From Campylobacteraceae bacterium (GTDB taxonomy: Bacteria > Campylobacterota > Campylobacteria > Campylobacterales > Arcobacteraceae): a DNA stretch of 64,000 nucleotides. The translations under genes and the position numbers were made by a program. Under the pieces are notes generated by a model that saw only the letters and a list, made by a program, of their open reading frames with translations, did no database searches and was not told where the DNA came from. The stretch spans positions 62,001-126,000 of the forward strand of contig JABXII010000018.1 of the NCBI GenBank assembly GCA_013373175.1. Reading direction: 5' to 3'. Positions 42,908-51,954 of the stretch are shown here, in pieces (the first letter of the stretch is position 1; every line of letters begins with the position of its first letter).

Positions 42908-43345
42908 ATGCAATATAACATAACTCCCGCACAAATAGGAACTAGACCTCAAGTATCTTTACCAAATCCAAAAATCTTAGAAGCTTTAGGTGAAGAAGGT
43001 ATGAGAAAAATGGTTTCTGACCATTATGATTTATTAAGACAAAGTAATATTAGAGGATTATTCCCTCCGGCAGATGAAGGCTTTGAAATGGCAAAAAAAC
43101 ACTCAGCTGATTTTTTCATTCAAATTTGTGGTGGTCCTAGATACTTTGATATGAGTAGAGGTGCTCCTAGAATGGTTGCTCGTCATATGCCATTTGCAAT
43201 TACTCAAGAAGCTAGAAGAATCTGGTTAGAGTCTTATATGATGGTTTTAAATGGAGTTGATTTAGACGAAGAACTTAAACAATCTTTTTGGAACTATATT
43301 GATATATTCTCTATTTGGATGATGAACACCCACGACGAAGAGTAG
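42908..43345 (+). CDS. Truncated hemoglobin (group II-like globin)
   Basis: A 145-residue globin. The N-terminal 25 residues are an extension; the core has MVSDHYDLLRQSNIRGLFPP, then FFIQICGGPRYFDMSRGAPR and MVARHMPFAITQEARRIWLE. The RHxPFxI segment supplies the proximal heme His, and the GGPxYF and RxxWL patterns are those of group II truncated globins. Likely roles are O2 or NO binding and detoxification. Monocistronic. Confidence 0.88.
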   Translation: MQYNITPAQIGTRPQVSLPNPKILEALGEEGMRKMVSDHYDLLRQSNIRGLFPPADEGFEMAKKHSADFFIQICGGPRYFDMSRGAPRMVARHMPFAITQEARRIWLESYMMVLNGVDLDEELKQSFWNYIDIFSIWMMNTHDEE

Positions 43346-43360
43346 TAATTTATACTACTC
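43340..43360. terminator. Bidirectional terminator after the globin gene
   Basis: GAGTAGTA-ATTTA-TACTACTC, with an 8-bp stem and a 5-base loop, overlaps the stops of the convergent globin and GGDEF genes; T-rich sequence follows on the plus strand. Confidence 0.7.
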
Positions 43361-44117
43361 TGTTTCTTCCCAATCTCTTTGCTTGAGATAAGGCATGTCT
43401 TGCTTTTAATAATAACTCATCTAGTTGGTCAGGATGTAAAGGCAATAAAGTGCTAACCCCAGCGCTTATTGTTAAGATATTTGAAGCTATTGAATTATCA
43501 TGGGGAATGTTTAGACTTCTTACAGAATCTAAACACTTATTTGCAATTAGTTTTGGCTCTTTTGTATTTGGAAGTAAAATATAAAACTCATCACTTTTGA
43601 ATCTTGAAACTAAATCACTTGGTCTATTGCTATGATTTACTAAAATATTAGCAATTAGTTTTATACACTCATCACCTTCATTTTGCCCATAAATATCATT
43701 AAAGGCTTTAAACTCATCAATGTTTATAATAATCAAAGATAAGCATTGTTTATCTCTTATAGCTCTTTTTACTTCTTCATTAAATCTTTCCATGAAGTAC
43801 TTTTTATTTAAACACTGTGTTAGAGGATCTATATGAGAATGGATTTTTAGCTTTTCATTTTCATTTATGATTTCATTTGTTCTTTCAATAATCTCTTTTT
43901 CAATATATTTATTTTTATAGATTTTAAAGAAAGTGAAAATAAATGCTAATGTAACAAAAATAATAGCCAATGAGATGATTTTTAGTTTGAACATCTCATT
44001 TGATTCAATACTTTCTGAACTAAAAAACTCAATATAAGTAGTAATAGAAATATATGATAATAATACTATTGATAATAAAGTAGAAAACTTACAAAAGTTA
44101 AACTTTTTAATATTCAT
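43350..44117 (-). CDS. Membrane GGDEF protein with altered active-site loop
   Basis: A 255-residue protein with two membrane helices (~13-30, ~46-66) and a C-terminal GGDEF domain: HIDPLTQCLNKKYFMERF, IIINIDEFKAFNDIYGQNEG. The signature loop reads SRFKSDEFYILLP, i.e. KSDEF at ~174-178 in place of GGDEF. The loss of both glycines makes cyclase activity doubtful. No HAMP or sensory domain of size between the helices. Confidence 0.85.
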   Translation of the reverse strand: MNIKKFNFCKFSTLLSIVLLSYISITTYIEFFSSESIESNEMFKLKIISLAIIFVTLAFIFTFFKIYKNKYIEKEIIERTNEIINENEKLKIHSHIDPLTQCLNKKYFMERFNEEVKRAIRDKQCLSLIIINIDEFKAFNDIYGQNEGDECIKLIANILVNHSNRPSDLVSRFKSDEFYILLPNTKEPKLIANKCLDSVRSLNIPHDNSIASNILTISAGVSTLLPLHPDQLDELLLKARHALSQAKRLGRNRVV

Positions 44118-44192
44118 GAATACCCTAAAAGATTTATTAAAATATTATACTCTAATTTCTTTTAACAATCTATTCTAGGGCTTCACAAAAAA

Positions 44193-44402
44193 TTATTTCT
44201 TAGTTGTAGTTATTCCTGGTGCTTCTTTTGTTCCAACATAATCATCAACTTCACTATTATATTTCATATAACTAAAAACAGCACCTACAAGTAAACAAAA
44301 TATTACTACTAGTCTTACTGTATTTCTTTTTTGTTTTGATTCTTTATTATTGTAATCATCAATCTTATCTAAAGATAATTCATCATCCATATTACTTTTC
44401 AT
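44193..44402 (-). CDS. Small single-helix membrane protein
   Basis: A 69-residue protein: acidic N-terminus, one membrane helix at ~28-45 (RLVVIFCLLVGAVFSYMKY), then a short tail ending TTTKK. AAAAAGGAG precedes the ATG. No known family. It lies just upstream of the NAD-glutamate dehydrogenase... read on the same strand but after it, so the gap at 44403-44484 separates them. Confidence 0.55.
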   Translation of the reverse strand: MKSNMDDELSLDKIDDYNNKESKQKRNTVRLVVIFCLLVGAVFSYMKYNSEVDDYVGTKEAPGITTTKK

Positions 44403-44484
44403 GATAACTCCTTTTTCGTAATATATACCAAATTAACTTAAAACAAAGTCATAAGTTTAACTTATAATATTAATTAAGTTAAGT

Positions 44485-47400
44485 TTATAATAATGATACC
44501 ATCATTTGGTTAACAGTAACTGTTATTTCTTTAATATCTTTATTTTCTTTAGTCATAAAAGTATCAAGATTATCTCTTACTTTATAGAAAATATCCTTTT
44601 CATTATTTATATAATTTGAAAAGGCTATTTCTGGTTCTTCATTCATGCGTTGGAAATCAAGAATCTTTTTCGTGTAGTCAACTACAATAAAGTCAATAAA
44701 CTGTAAAACTTGATTTCTAAGAACCATATCATTTCTATTTGTTATTTTTACCTTATTAAGAGCGATTATAATATCTAAGATATTAAACTCATGCACTAAT
44801 AAATAGAATAATGTAACAACATCTTTAAAGGAATGACTAGTTGAAGATTTAATAGTAATTGCAGGAATTGCAAATCTTAGATAATCAATTACTGTAAAGA
44901 ACTGATTAAATACTGCGTCTCCCTTAATATAGTTTTCTGCTTTTTGTTGATGTACTTGTTCTAATAAGCTAAATAGCTCTTCTTTATGGTCTAAAATATG
45001 AGTAGCATCAAGTTGGTTCTTTTTAAGATATTTAACCATCCATTTTGTACTTGCATATAATGTATATTCTAATTTTCCTATTAGTTTGTATTGACATTCT
45101 ACATCCATAATATAGTCTTGTGAATATAATTTTTGTCTAATCTCTTTAGCACCAAATAGTTGTTTTGCTATTAAGTATGATTTGATTTTTAATAAGAATC
45201 TTTCATGTCCTAATTTTAGATAATCACTTACAAAAGTACAGCCTTGTGAGTTTAAAATAACATCTGCCATTTTAGTTGCAATGATTTCTCTTTTTAGAGG
45301 ATGAGTTAATAACTCATGTTCATATGCACCCACAAAAGATTTTGGGAAATATTTATATAAATATCTTAATGCAAATTGTTCATCTATAAGAGTTGATTCT
45401 AATAATATTTTCTTAACAAAGATTTTTGAATATGAAAATAGTGAACAAATAACAGGTCGTACAATAGAACCATCAATATCAACTACTTCATTTATATTTT
45501 CACTTTTAGGAATAAAGAATGATCTTCTATCAAAGGCTTCTACATTTTGTTCTAAAACTTCTATTACTTTTAAAAAGTCATTTTGATATCTTCTTGAAAA
45601 TCTTTCATCAATAGATATAGCTAAAGCTTGATTATATGTACTTTGTAAAACTAAGTTCACAACTTGGTCTGTCATTGAGTTTAAAGTACTTTGAGTCTCT
45701 TCCTTACAAATATTATCTGTAGCACTTATAGTATTTAGAAGGATTTTTAAGTTTACTTCGTGGTCTGAAGTATCAACTCCACCTGCATTATCAATACCAT
45801 CAATATTGATTCTTCCTCCACCTAAAGCATACTCTATTCTAGCTTTTTGTGTAAATCCTAAATTTCCACCTTCACTAACAACTTTTGCTTTAATATCAGT
45901 GGCATCAACTCTTACTGCTTCATTTTGTTTATCACCAATATCAATAGAGTTTTCATCACTTGCTTTTACATATGTACCAACTCCACCATTAAATAGTAAG
46001 TCTACTTCCATAGTAAGTAACATTCTACATAGGTCTTCTCCGCTTACTACCTTTTTATTTGTACCTACTAACTTTTTAATCTGAGGACTTAATTCTATTT
46101 CTTTGTCATTTCTATTGAATATTCCACCACCAGCAGAGATTATCTTAGTATTATAGTTTTTCCAACCTCCACTTTTTGATTCAAATAGTCTTTTTCTCTC
46201 TTTATATGAAGCTTCCATATCAGGATTTGGGTCAATGAAAATATCTTTATGAGAGATTGCAGCAAGTAGTTTGAACTTGTCACTTTCTATTAAACCATTT
46301 CCAAAAACATCTCCACTCATAGAACCGATACCAACAACTGATACCTCATCTTTATATATATCGATTCCTTTTTCTATAAAGAATCTTTTTGTTGACATAA
46401 TAGCTCCCCTAGCTGTAATCCCTAAGTCTTTATGTCCATAACCATTACTTCCTCCACTAGCGAAAGCATCTCCTAACCAATAATTTCTTTGGATAGCTAT
46501 TTCATTTGCCACATCACTCATTGCTGCTGTTCCCTTATCTGCTGCAACAACAAAATATGGGTCTTCACCATCATAATTTACAACTTCAGGATTGATTACT
46601 ACTTTTCCATCAACCATATTATCTACTAAATCTAGATTTGAATTAATATAAAGTGAATAAATCTCTTTGAAGTACTCTTTTGTAACTTCACTCGTTTCTT
46701 TGTTTATTACAAAACCACCTTTTGAACCATCAGGAATAATAATAGAGTTTTTCCCTTCTTGAGTAATCATTAATGATTTTACTTCTTGTCTATAGTCTTC
46801 ATGTCTATCAGACCATCTTAGTCCACCCCTTGAAATTTTACTCATTCTTAAATGAACTCCATAGAAGTCTGGGTGATAAACAAAGTTTTCAAAGTTTGGT
46901 TGTATTCCTTTTAAGTTCTCACCAAACTTTTTACCATCTATTTTGAAAGCAATTGTTTCTTTTTCTAAATAGAAGTTTGTTCTTAAAAGTGATTGTAAGA
47001 AAGAGAAAGTAAGTTTTAAAATCTTGTCATCAGTTATTTGAGGAATTTGTTTAATTTCCTCAGTAATGATTTCTTCTAATTTAGATAGTTCTTCTTCTCT
47101 CTTCTTAGCTTTTGGATTAAATTTTGTACAAAAATACTTTACAAAAGAATCTGTTATTTTGTGATGAGTAACTAGAGTATGAAGTATAGTTGCTGAATTT
47201 ATAGTTAAAACTGCTTGGTCAAGATATTCTATAAATGCTCTTACTAGCATGATGTATCTTAGGTCAAAGTTTTGATTATATACTAAAGAAAATACTTGTG
47301 AGTGAACTAAAGAAGTGTCTTTTAAACAAGTAGTAATGATTGATTCTAAATTCTCTTTAGCACTATTGATTTTTTTCTCTTCTGTTTTATCTTTAATTTT

Positions 47401-47685
47401 TAAATTAAATCTTGATACAAAAACCATATCTTTGTTATTTTGAATATTGTAAGTTACCTCATCTACAATTATAAATCCAATGTCATGTAAAATAGGTGTT
47501 GTTTCTGATAGGAATATTTGTTTCTTTGAATAGATTTTTATACTATATGAGCCCTTTATGTCTTCAATGTGGGTTACAATATTAGTTTTCATAACCTTTT
47601 CAAACAGTTCAGTGGAGATTTCTAAATCATTAGGTGTTAAAAGTTGAGAACAAATTGCATTCATATCTGAAGAAGTAGTAGCCAT
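44485..47685 (-). CDS. Large NAD-dependent glutamate dehydrogenase
   Basis: A 1066-residue enzyme of the large-GDH group: MSKISRGGLRWSDRHEDYRQ, SLMITQEGKNSIIIPDGSKG, VVAADKGTAAMSDVANEIAI, GYGHKDLGITARGA and SVVGIGSMSGDVFGNG. It converts glutamate to 2-oxoglutarate with NAD+. It is much shorter than the ~1600-residue (180 kDa) class and fits the ~115 kDa class. It could consume glutamate made by the pxpABC enzyme 21 kb away (inference). Single gene. Confidence 0.92.
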   Translation of the reverse strand: MATTSSDMNAICSQLLTPNDLEISTELFEKVMKTNIVTHIEDIKGSYSIKIYSKKQIFLSETTPILHDIGFIIVDEVTYNIQNNKDMVFVSRFNLKIKDKTEEKKINSAKENLESIITTCLKDTSLVHSQVFSLVYNQNFDLRYIMLVRAFIEYLDQAVLTINSATILHTLVTHHKITDSFVKYFCTKFNPKAKKREEELSKLEEIITEEIKQIPQITDDKILKLTFSFLQSLLRTNFYLEKETIAFKIDGKKFGENLKGIQPNFENFVYHPDFYGVHLRMSKISRGGLRWSDRHEDYRQEVKSLMITQEGKNSIIIPDGSKGGFVINKETSEVTKEYFKEIYSLYINSNLDLVDNMVDGKVVINPEVVNYDGEDPYFVVAADKGTAAMSDVANEIAIQRNYWLGDAFASGGSNGYGHKDLGITARGAIMSTKRFFIEKGIDIYKDEVSVVGIGSMSGDVFGNGLIESDKFKLLAAISHKDIFIDPNPDMEASYKERKRLFESKSGGWKNYNTKIISAGGGIFNRNDKEIELSPQIKKLVGTNKKVVSGEDLCRMLLTMEVDLLFNGGVGTYVKASDENSIDIGDKQNEAVRVDATDIKAKVVSEGGNLGFTQKARIEYALGGGRINIDGIDNAGGVDTSDHEVNLKILLNTISATDNICKEETQSTLNSMTDQVVNLVLQSTYNQALAISIDERFSRRYQNDFLKVIEVLEQNVEAFDRRSFFIPKSENINEVVDIDGSIVRPVICSLFSYSKIFVKKILLESTLIDEQFALRYLYKYFPKSFVGAYEHELLTHPLKREIIATKMADVILNSQGCTFVSDYLKLGHERFLLKIKSYLIAKQLFGAKEIRQKLYSQDYIMDVECQYKLIGKLEYTLYASTKWMVKYLKKNQLDATHILDHKEELFSLLEQVHQQKAENYIKGDAVFNQFFTVIDYLRFAIPAITIKSSTSHSFKDVVTLFYLLVHEFNILDIIIALNKVKITNRNDMVLRNQVLQFIDFIVVDYTKKILDFQRMNEEPEIAFSNYINNEKDIFYKVRDNLDTFMTKENKDIKEITVTVNQMMVSLL

Positions 47686-47756
47686 AAATATCCTTTTTTT
47701 TGTTATTATCTATAATACTACTCTTTAAAAATTAAGATTTTGTTAAAAAAATATAC

Positions 47757-48227
47757 TTATTTAGCACAGATATCTATAATTTTAAGTTTTAGTAACCTAT
47801 CCATATCCTTTACATTAACTTCGATATCAATACCTCTTTTACCACCACTTACGTATATTTTTTCAAAATTTAAAGCACTTTCATCTAATACAGTTCTTAA
47901 TCTCTTTTTTTGCCCAAAAGGAGAAATACCACCCAACAAATAGCCTGTTACTTTTTGTGCTTCATCTTTATTTGCCATTATTGCACTCTTTGCACCTAGT
48001 GCTTTTGCAATATCCTTTAAAGACATTTTTGAACTAACAGGAATAATACCTACTGCTAACTCTTTTGGATTTAATTCTACTAAAAGGGTTTTGAATACTT
48101 GATTTGCGTCTAATTTTAATTTTTCTACAGCTTCTAAACCATAGTTTTCACATAAAGGGTCATGGTCATATTTATGTATAGAAAATTCACATTTATTTTT
48201 TTTAAGAAAATTAATTGCAGGAGTCAT
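47757..48227 (-). CDS. ybaK: YbaK/EbsC family Cys-tRNA(Pro) deacylase
   Basis: A ~156-residue trans-editing enzyme: PAINFLKKNKCEFSIHKYDH, NQVFKTLLVELNPKELAVGI, KDIAKALGAKSAIMANKDEA and TGYLLGGISPFGQKKRLRTV. It hydrolyses Cys mischarged on tRNA-Pro. The frame runs up to 48305, but AAGAG 5-6 bases before the ATG at 48227 (MTPAINFL) gives the usual N-terminus and removes an overlap with the next gene. Confidence 0.9.
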   Translation of the reverse strand: MTPAINFLKKNKCEFSIHKYDHDPLCENYGLEAVEKLKLDANQVFKTLLVELNPKELAVGIIPVSSKMSLKDIAKALGAKSAIMANKDEAQKVTGYLLGGISPFGQKKRLRTVLDESALNFEKIYVSGGKRGIDIEVNVKDMDRLLKLKIIDICAK

Positions 48228-48246
48228 ATACACTCTTTTTATTGAA

Positions 48247-50592
48247 CTATAACAAAAATACGCTTTTATTTCTTCCTTTATTTTTTGCTTCGTATAAAGC
48301 GTCATCTGCTCTTCTTAAGATTATTTCTTCCGTATCATTTGCTTTATATGTTGTAATTCCAATACTAGCTGTCTTTTTACCAATATGTGAGAATTTCTTT
48401 TTTTCAATTGAGGTTCTAATATATTCTGCTTTAGCTTTAGCCCCTTTTTCATCAGTATAAGGGCAAATAATTAAAAACTCCTCTCCTCCCCATCTTCCTA
48501 AAACATCCATTTTTCTTAAGTTTCTTCCTAAAACTTCTGCAAACTCAATTAAAACACTGTCTCCAACTTGATGTCCGTATTCATCATTTACTTTTTTGAA
48601 ATGGTCAATATCTACTAAAATCAAAGAAAATTTATGTCCAGTTCTACCACTTCTATAAATCTCTTTTTCTAATTCCGTATCTAGTTTTTGTCTATTATAA
48701 ATATTAGTTAACTTATCAGTGATATATAGTTTTTCTAACTTCTCGTTTTTTTCTTCTAAAAGTTTTTCAGTAAGTTTTAACTCAAATAATAGTTTTTCTG
48801 AATGCTCTTTTTCTTGTCTTAGTTTTCTATTCCAATAGATAAAAAAGATAATAATAAATACGAAAAAGAATATTGTATATAAAACTAAAGTATAATCTTT
48901 TCTACTCTCATAAGAAATTGCAACATATTTATTATATATTTGTTCTTTAGTTTCAGAAGAGATTATTGATAATAGATTTTCAAAGATTGTTGATAATTCT
49001 GGCTCATCATTTCTAAACCCCATATGTAAAACTAACTTTTCATCAAATTTTGCAGCTATTTTTAACTGTCCTAAATAAGCTTGCTGAAACTTATATGCAG
49101 CAATGGGTAAAGCACCAACAAAACCAAATAACTCTCCATTTATAACTTTTAGTAAGCCGTCATCTACGTTTTTTACATTTACAAAAGTTAAAAAAGGATA
49201 TTTTTGTTTTAAGGTATCTTCAAAACTATAATCTTTTACTATTCCTATTTTTTTACCTTCTAAAGTGTTAATATTATCTGTAAATGGAATATCAAGTTTT
49301 GTAGCTAAAACTAATGGTGTAGAAAGTATTGCAGAAGAAAAATTTAAATACTCTTTTCTTTCTTTTGTTTCCATTCCCAAAGATAAGATATCGCATTTTC
49401 TAGATTTTAAAAACTCTAAAGTTTGAGTCCAACTTTCTGTTTTTACTAGATTTATTGGTACACCTAATTCTTTTCTAAATATTTCAAAATAATCTCTACT
49501 TAAACCTCTATGTCTTCCATTTGAATCAATCTCTTCAAATGGCATCCAACTAGGGTCAATACAAAAAGATAACTTCTTTTTCTTTTCTAAATATTTTTTT
49601 TGATTTTTTGTTAATGCTGGATTATTTACAAGGGGACTTAAAACAAATTCTTCTAGTTTTCCTATTCTAGATTTATTTTGTACAATACCTGTTTGAACAT
49701 ATGTATCTGCAATTCTTTTTACTCTATTTAAACTTATACTACCTAGTGGATATACAGATTTTAATATAAGGTTTTCTATTTGATTTGCTTCAAAAAGTAG
49801 TTCTTCTCTTGTCTTATTTTGAGAATTATACTTTTTCAAAATAATATCAATTAACTCTTCTTTATGTTCTAAAGCATATTTCCAACCTTTTATTGTAGCT
49901 TCTCTAAAAGCTTTTACTCTATTTGGATATTTTAAATATTGAGTTTTTGAAGTAAAAAGATTGTTTGTATAAAACTCTGCTCCATAATTTTCTGGATTTA
50001 TAATATTATATTTTGCACCCTTTTTATTTAGTTTATAAACTTGATTAGTAAGAAAAATAGAAGTCACATCAACTTTCTTTTCTATAAAATCATCTATACT
50101 AAAATTTTGAGGGACATCTATAAAGTCATTTTCTGAAATATTAAACTGATTTAACATTAAATGAAAACCTGAGTTTTTTAAGGCATCTTTTCCACCCATA
50201 AACTTTTTACCACGAATATCACTTGGAAGCATAATATCTTTTTGAGAAGCTAATACTAAAGGAGAATTTTTAAAAAAGTTTGCAATAAATATTAAATCAT
50301 CACCATTTAAATATCTTTCAATAATACTAGAATAAGATATTGCAAAGTTGATTTTTTCACTTAAAACATCATCTATGACAGAATCTTTTTTTTGGTAATT
50401 CATTTCTTTGATTATTACATCTAATCCAACATTATTATAAAAACCTTTCTCTTTTGCAGCATAATATCCTGCATATTCAAATTGATGTAGCCACGAAAGC
50501 TGTAGTGTAACTTGTGTATTTTTTGCCAATAAGTTAGTTGTAGGGAATAAAAGAATAAGAAAAAAAAGAAAGGTTTTAAACAATGTTTTCAT
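48247..50592 (-). CDS. Diguanylate cyclase with two periplasmic solute-binding domains
   Basis: A 781-residue protein. Signal peptide (~1-23); NMT1/ThiY-like binding domain at ~25-315 (LQLSWLHQFEYAGYYAAKEK); SBP_bac_3 domain at ~340-560 (FCIDPSWMPFEEIDSNGRHR); membrane helix at ~570-590; coiled coil; GGDEF domain ending the protein. The active loop is GGEEF in LGRWGGEEFLIICP, and RKMD five residues before it is an inhibitory I-site. It should make c-di-GMP in response to a periplasmic ligand, perhaps pyrimidine-like for NMT1 and amino-acid-like for SBP_bac_3 (family inference). Confidence 0.9.
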   Translation of the reverse strand: MKTLFKTFLFFLILLFPTTNLLAKNTQVTLQLSWLHQFEYAGYYAAKEKGFYNNVGLDVIIKEMNYQKKDSVIDDVLSEKINFAISYSSIIERYLNGDDLIFIANFFKNSPLVLASQKDIMLPSDIRGKKFMGGKDALKNSGFHLMLNQFNISENDFIDVPQNFSIDDFIEKKVDVTSIFLTNQVYKLNKKGAKYNIINPENYGAEFYTNNLFTSKTQYLKYPNRVKAFREATIKGWKYALEHKEELIDIILKKYNSQNKTREELLFEANQIENLILKSVYPLGSISLNRVKRIADTYVQTGIVQNKSRIGKLEEFVLSPLVNNPALTKNQKKYLEKKKKLSFCIDPSWMPFEEIDSNGRHRGLSRDYFEIFRKELGVPINLVKTESWTQTLEFLKSRKCDILSLGMETKERKEYLNFSSAILSTPLVLATKLDIPFTDNINTLEGKKIGIVKDYSFEDTLKQKYPFLTFVNVKNVDDGLLKVINGELFGFVGALPIAAYKFQQAYLGQLKIAAKFDEKLVLHMGFRNDEPELSTIFENLLSIISSETKEQIYNKYVAISYESRKDYTLVLYTIFFFVFIIIFFIYWNRKLRQEKEHSEKLLFELKLTEKLLEEKNEKLEKLYITDKLTNIYNRQKLDTELEKEIYRSGRTGHKFSLILVDIDHFKKVNDEYGHQVGDSVLIEFAEVLGRNLRKMDVLGRWGGEEFLIICPYTDEKGAKAKAEYIRTSIEKKKFSHIGKKTASIGITTYKANDTEEIILRRADDALYEAKNKGRNKSVFLL

Positions 50593-50669
50593 AATATTAC
50601 CTTTATGTTACAACTATAATAACTAATAACAAATAAAATTTTTATTAGAAAGATATTTTATATGAAAGA

Positions 50670-51743
50670 CTAAAAAAGATTGAAAGACTCTTTATATTTA
50701 ACATCAGAGTTAATTATTATTTCTATTTGGTGTTCCCCTTTATAATGTTTTCTTGTTGTCATTTCTTTAAAACTTTGTTTTTTTGAAAAACTTTTTGTTT
50801 TTGCTTTTATTTCGTTTTGACTTATTAAAAACAATTTTCTTGAACTGTTATCTTTGGATTTTTTATAAATAATTGCATATTCAATTCTTAGCTTCCCTAA
50901 GTTCTCATTGCTATGTATATCAAAAGAGAAATTCAGATTTTCTCCTATTTTTAGACTTTTATCACATATGAAATTTTTAACTTCGACATGAGAATTATTT
51001 ATATACCCAAATAAACATAGAACTTCTCTATCTCCTTTTTTTAGTAAGGTTCTAGCTGCATGTTTACAAATCCAATCTAACTCTTTTGCTTTTCCAAGAT
51101 TTGTTTTTATAAACTCAATTACTAAATGTGGATTATCCTTTGAAATATCGTTTAGATTATTTGCAACACTTTTTTGTACATACTTTGATTTATCATGCTT
51201 TAGCAATTCAATTATCTCTAAAACTTTTTTTGGATTCTTTTTAAAGCTTGGCAAAGCACATGCCCAAGGAAGTCTAGGTCGACACCCTTCACTTGCAAGC
51301 CTTCTTATATGTTCGTTTGAAGAGTTTGCCCAATGTTTTATTTTAGACATAGTTTTATCTTCTTCTTTTAAAATAAATTGCCTTATTGCAAACTCACTAC
51401 TTGAATCTTGTGTAAAAACTTCTAATGCATCCATAGAGTTTTCAAAATCATCTAAACCGTAAACTTCTACAAAGTCTTGAAAAAACATAGCTTCAAAACC
51501 AGTAAAATCTTTTGAGGCAGGTTTTAGTATTTCAAGTTGTTCTTTATAAGGCAAGGGTAAATATTCATTAAGAGTAATTGCAATATGTCGCATACGCATT
51601 TTTAGTTCTAAAGTTTCCCAAGTAGAATTAAATATAGAGTTTATAAAACTATCAATATCAAACTTTTGATGGTTTTCTTTTATTTTATTTGCTAAATTAT
51701 TTATATATTCTTTTGTATATACATTTTTTAATTGCTCTGCCAT
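50670..51743 (-). CDS. AlkC-like DNA alkylation repair glycosylase
   Basis: A 357-residue soluble protein of HEAT-like repeats. The AlkC hallmark is NEHIRRLASEGCRPRLPWAC (~152-171), followed by KYVQKSVANNLNDISKDNP and WICKHAARTLLKKGDREVL. AlkC-type enzymes excise 3-methyladenine-type lesions without flipping the base. The C-terminal ~105 residues (IGENLNFSFDIHSNENLGKL ... HQIEIIINSDVKYKESFNLF) are beta-rich and look like the Ig-like domain found in some AlkC proteins. Single gene. Confidence 0.85.
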   Translation of the reverse strand: MAEQLKNVYTKEYINNLANKIKENHQKFDIDSFINSIFNSTWETLELKMRMRHIAITLNEYLPLPYKEQLEILKPASKDFTGFEAMFFQDFVEVYGLDDFENSMDALEVFTQDSSSEFAIRQFILKEEDKTMSKIKHWANSSNEHIRRLASEGCRPRLPWACALPSFKKNPKKVLEIIELLKHDKSKYVQKSVANNLNDISKDNPHLVIEFIKTNLGKAKELDWICKHAARTLLKKGDREVLCLFGYINNSHVEVKNFICDKSLKIGENLNFSFDIHSNENLGKLRIEYAIIYKKSKDNSSRKLFLISQNEIKAKTKSFSKKQSFKEMTTRKHYKGEHQIEIIINSDVKYKESFNLF

Positions 51744-51906
51744 GTTTTCTTCTTTTTAAATTGGTTTTGATAATAAGTCATTTGCCCTTATATCTATCTT
51801 ATTAAAGAAGTATATTATAGAAGAATTAAAACAAATAGTGAAATTAATGAAATTGTTTATTTTCAGTAAAGCCCAAAACTGTTTGAGCATTAAAAAGTAA
51901 GAAAGC

Positions 51907-51933
51907 GAAGACTTATAAAACTTAATAAGCTTC
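51907..51933 (-). terminator. Terminator of the fecIRA-type operon
   Basis: On the minus strand GAAG-CTTAT-8-ATAAG-T-CTTC is followed by TTCTTACTTTTT. It lies ~22 bases after the receptor stop. The rest of the 211-base gap to the AlkC-like gene shows nothing I can assign. Confidence 0.6.
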
Positions 51934-51954
51934 TTCTTCAACTTTCTTTATAAT

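Noticed and set aside
44457-44482. AT-only inverted repeat (TTAACTT-12-AAGTTAA) after the glutamate dehydrogenase gene as a terminator
   Set aside because: The stem is 7 bp of almost only A-T pairs with a 12-base loop; too weak to call.
45806-46084. 92-residue plus-strand frame opposite the glutamate dehydrogenase
   Set aside because: Antisense shadow of conserved GDH motifs, without independent support.
48228-48305. N-terminal extension of the YbaK protein overlapping the upstream cyclase
   Set aside because: The extra 26 residues do not fit the family, and a good ribosome site precedes the ATG at 48227.
51756-51941. 61-residue minus-strand frame between the receptor and the AlkC-like gene
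   Set aside because: It overlaps the operon terminator hairpin, has no convincing ribosome site and an AT-driven hydrophobic composition.
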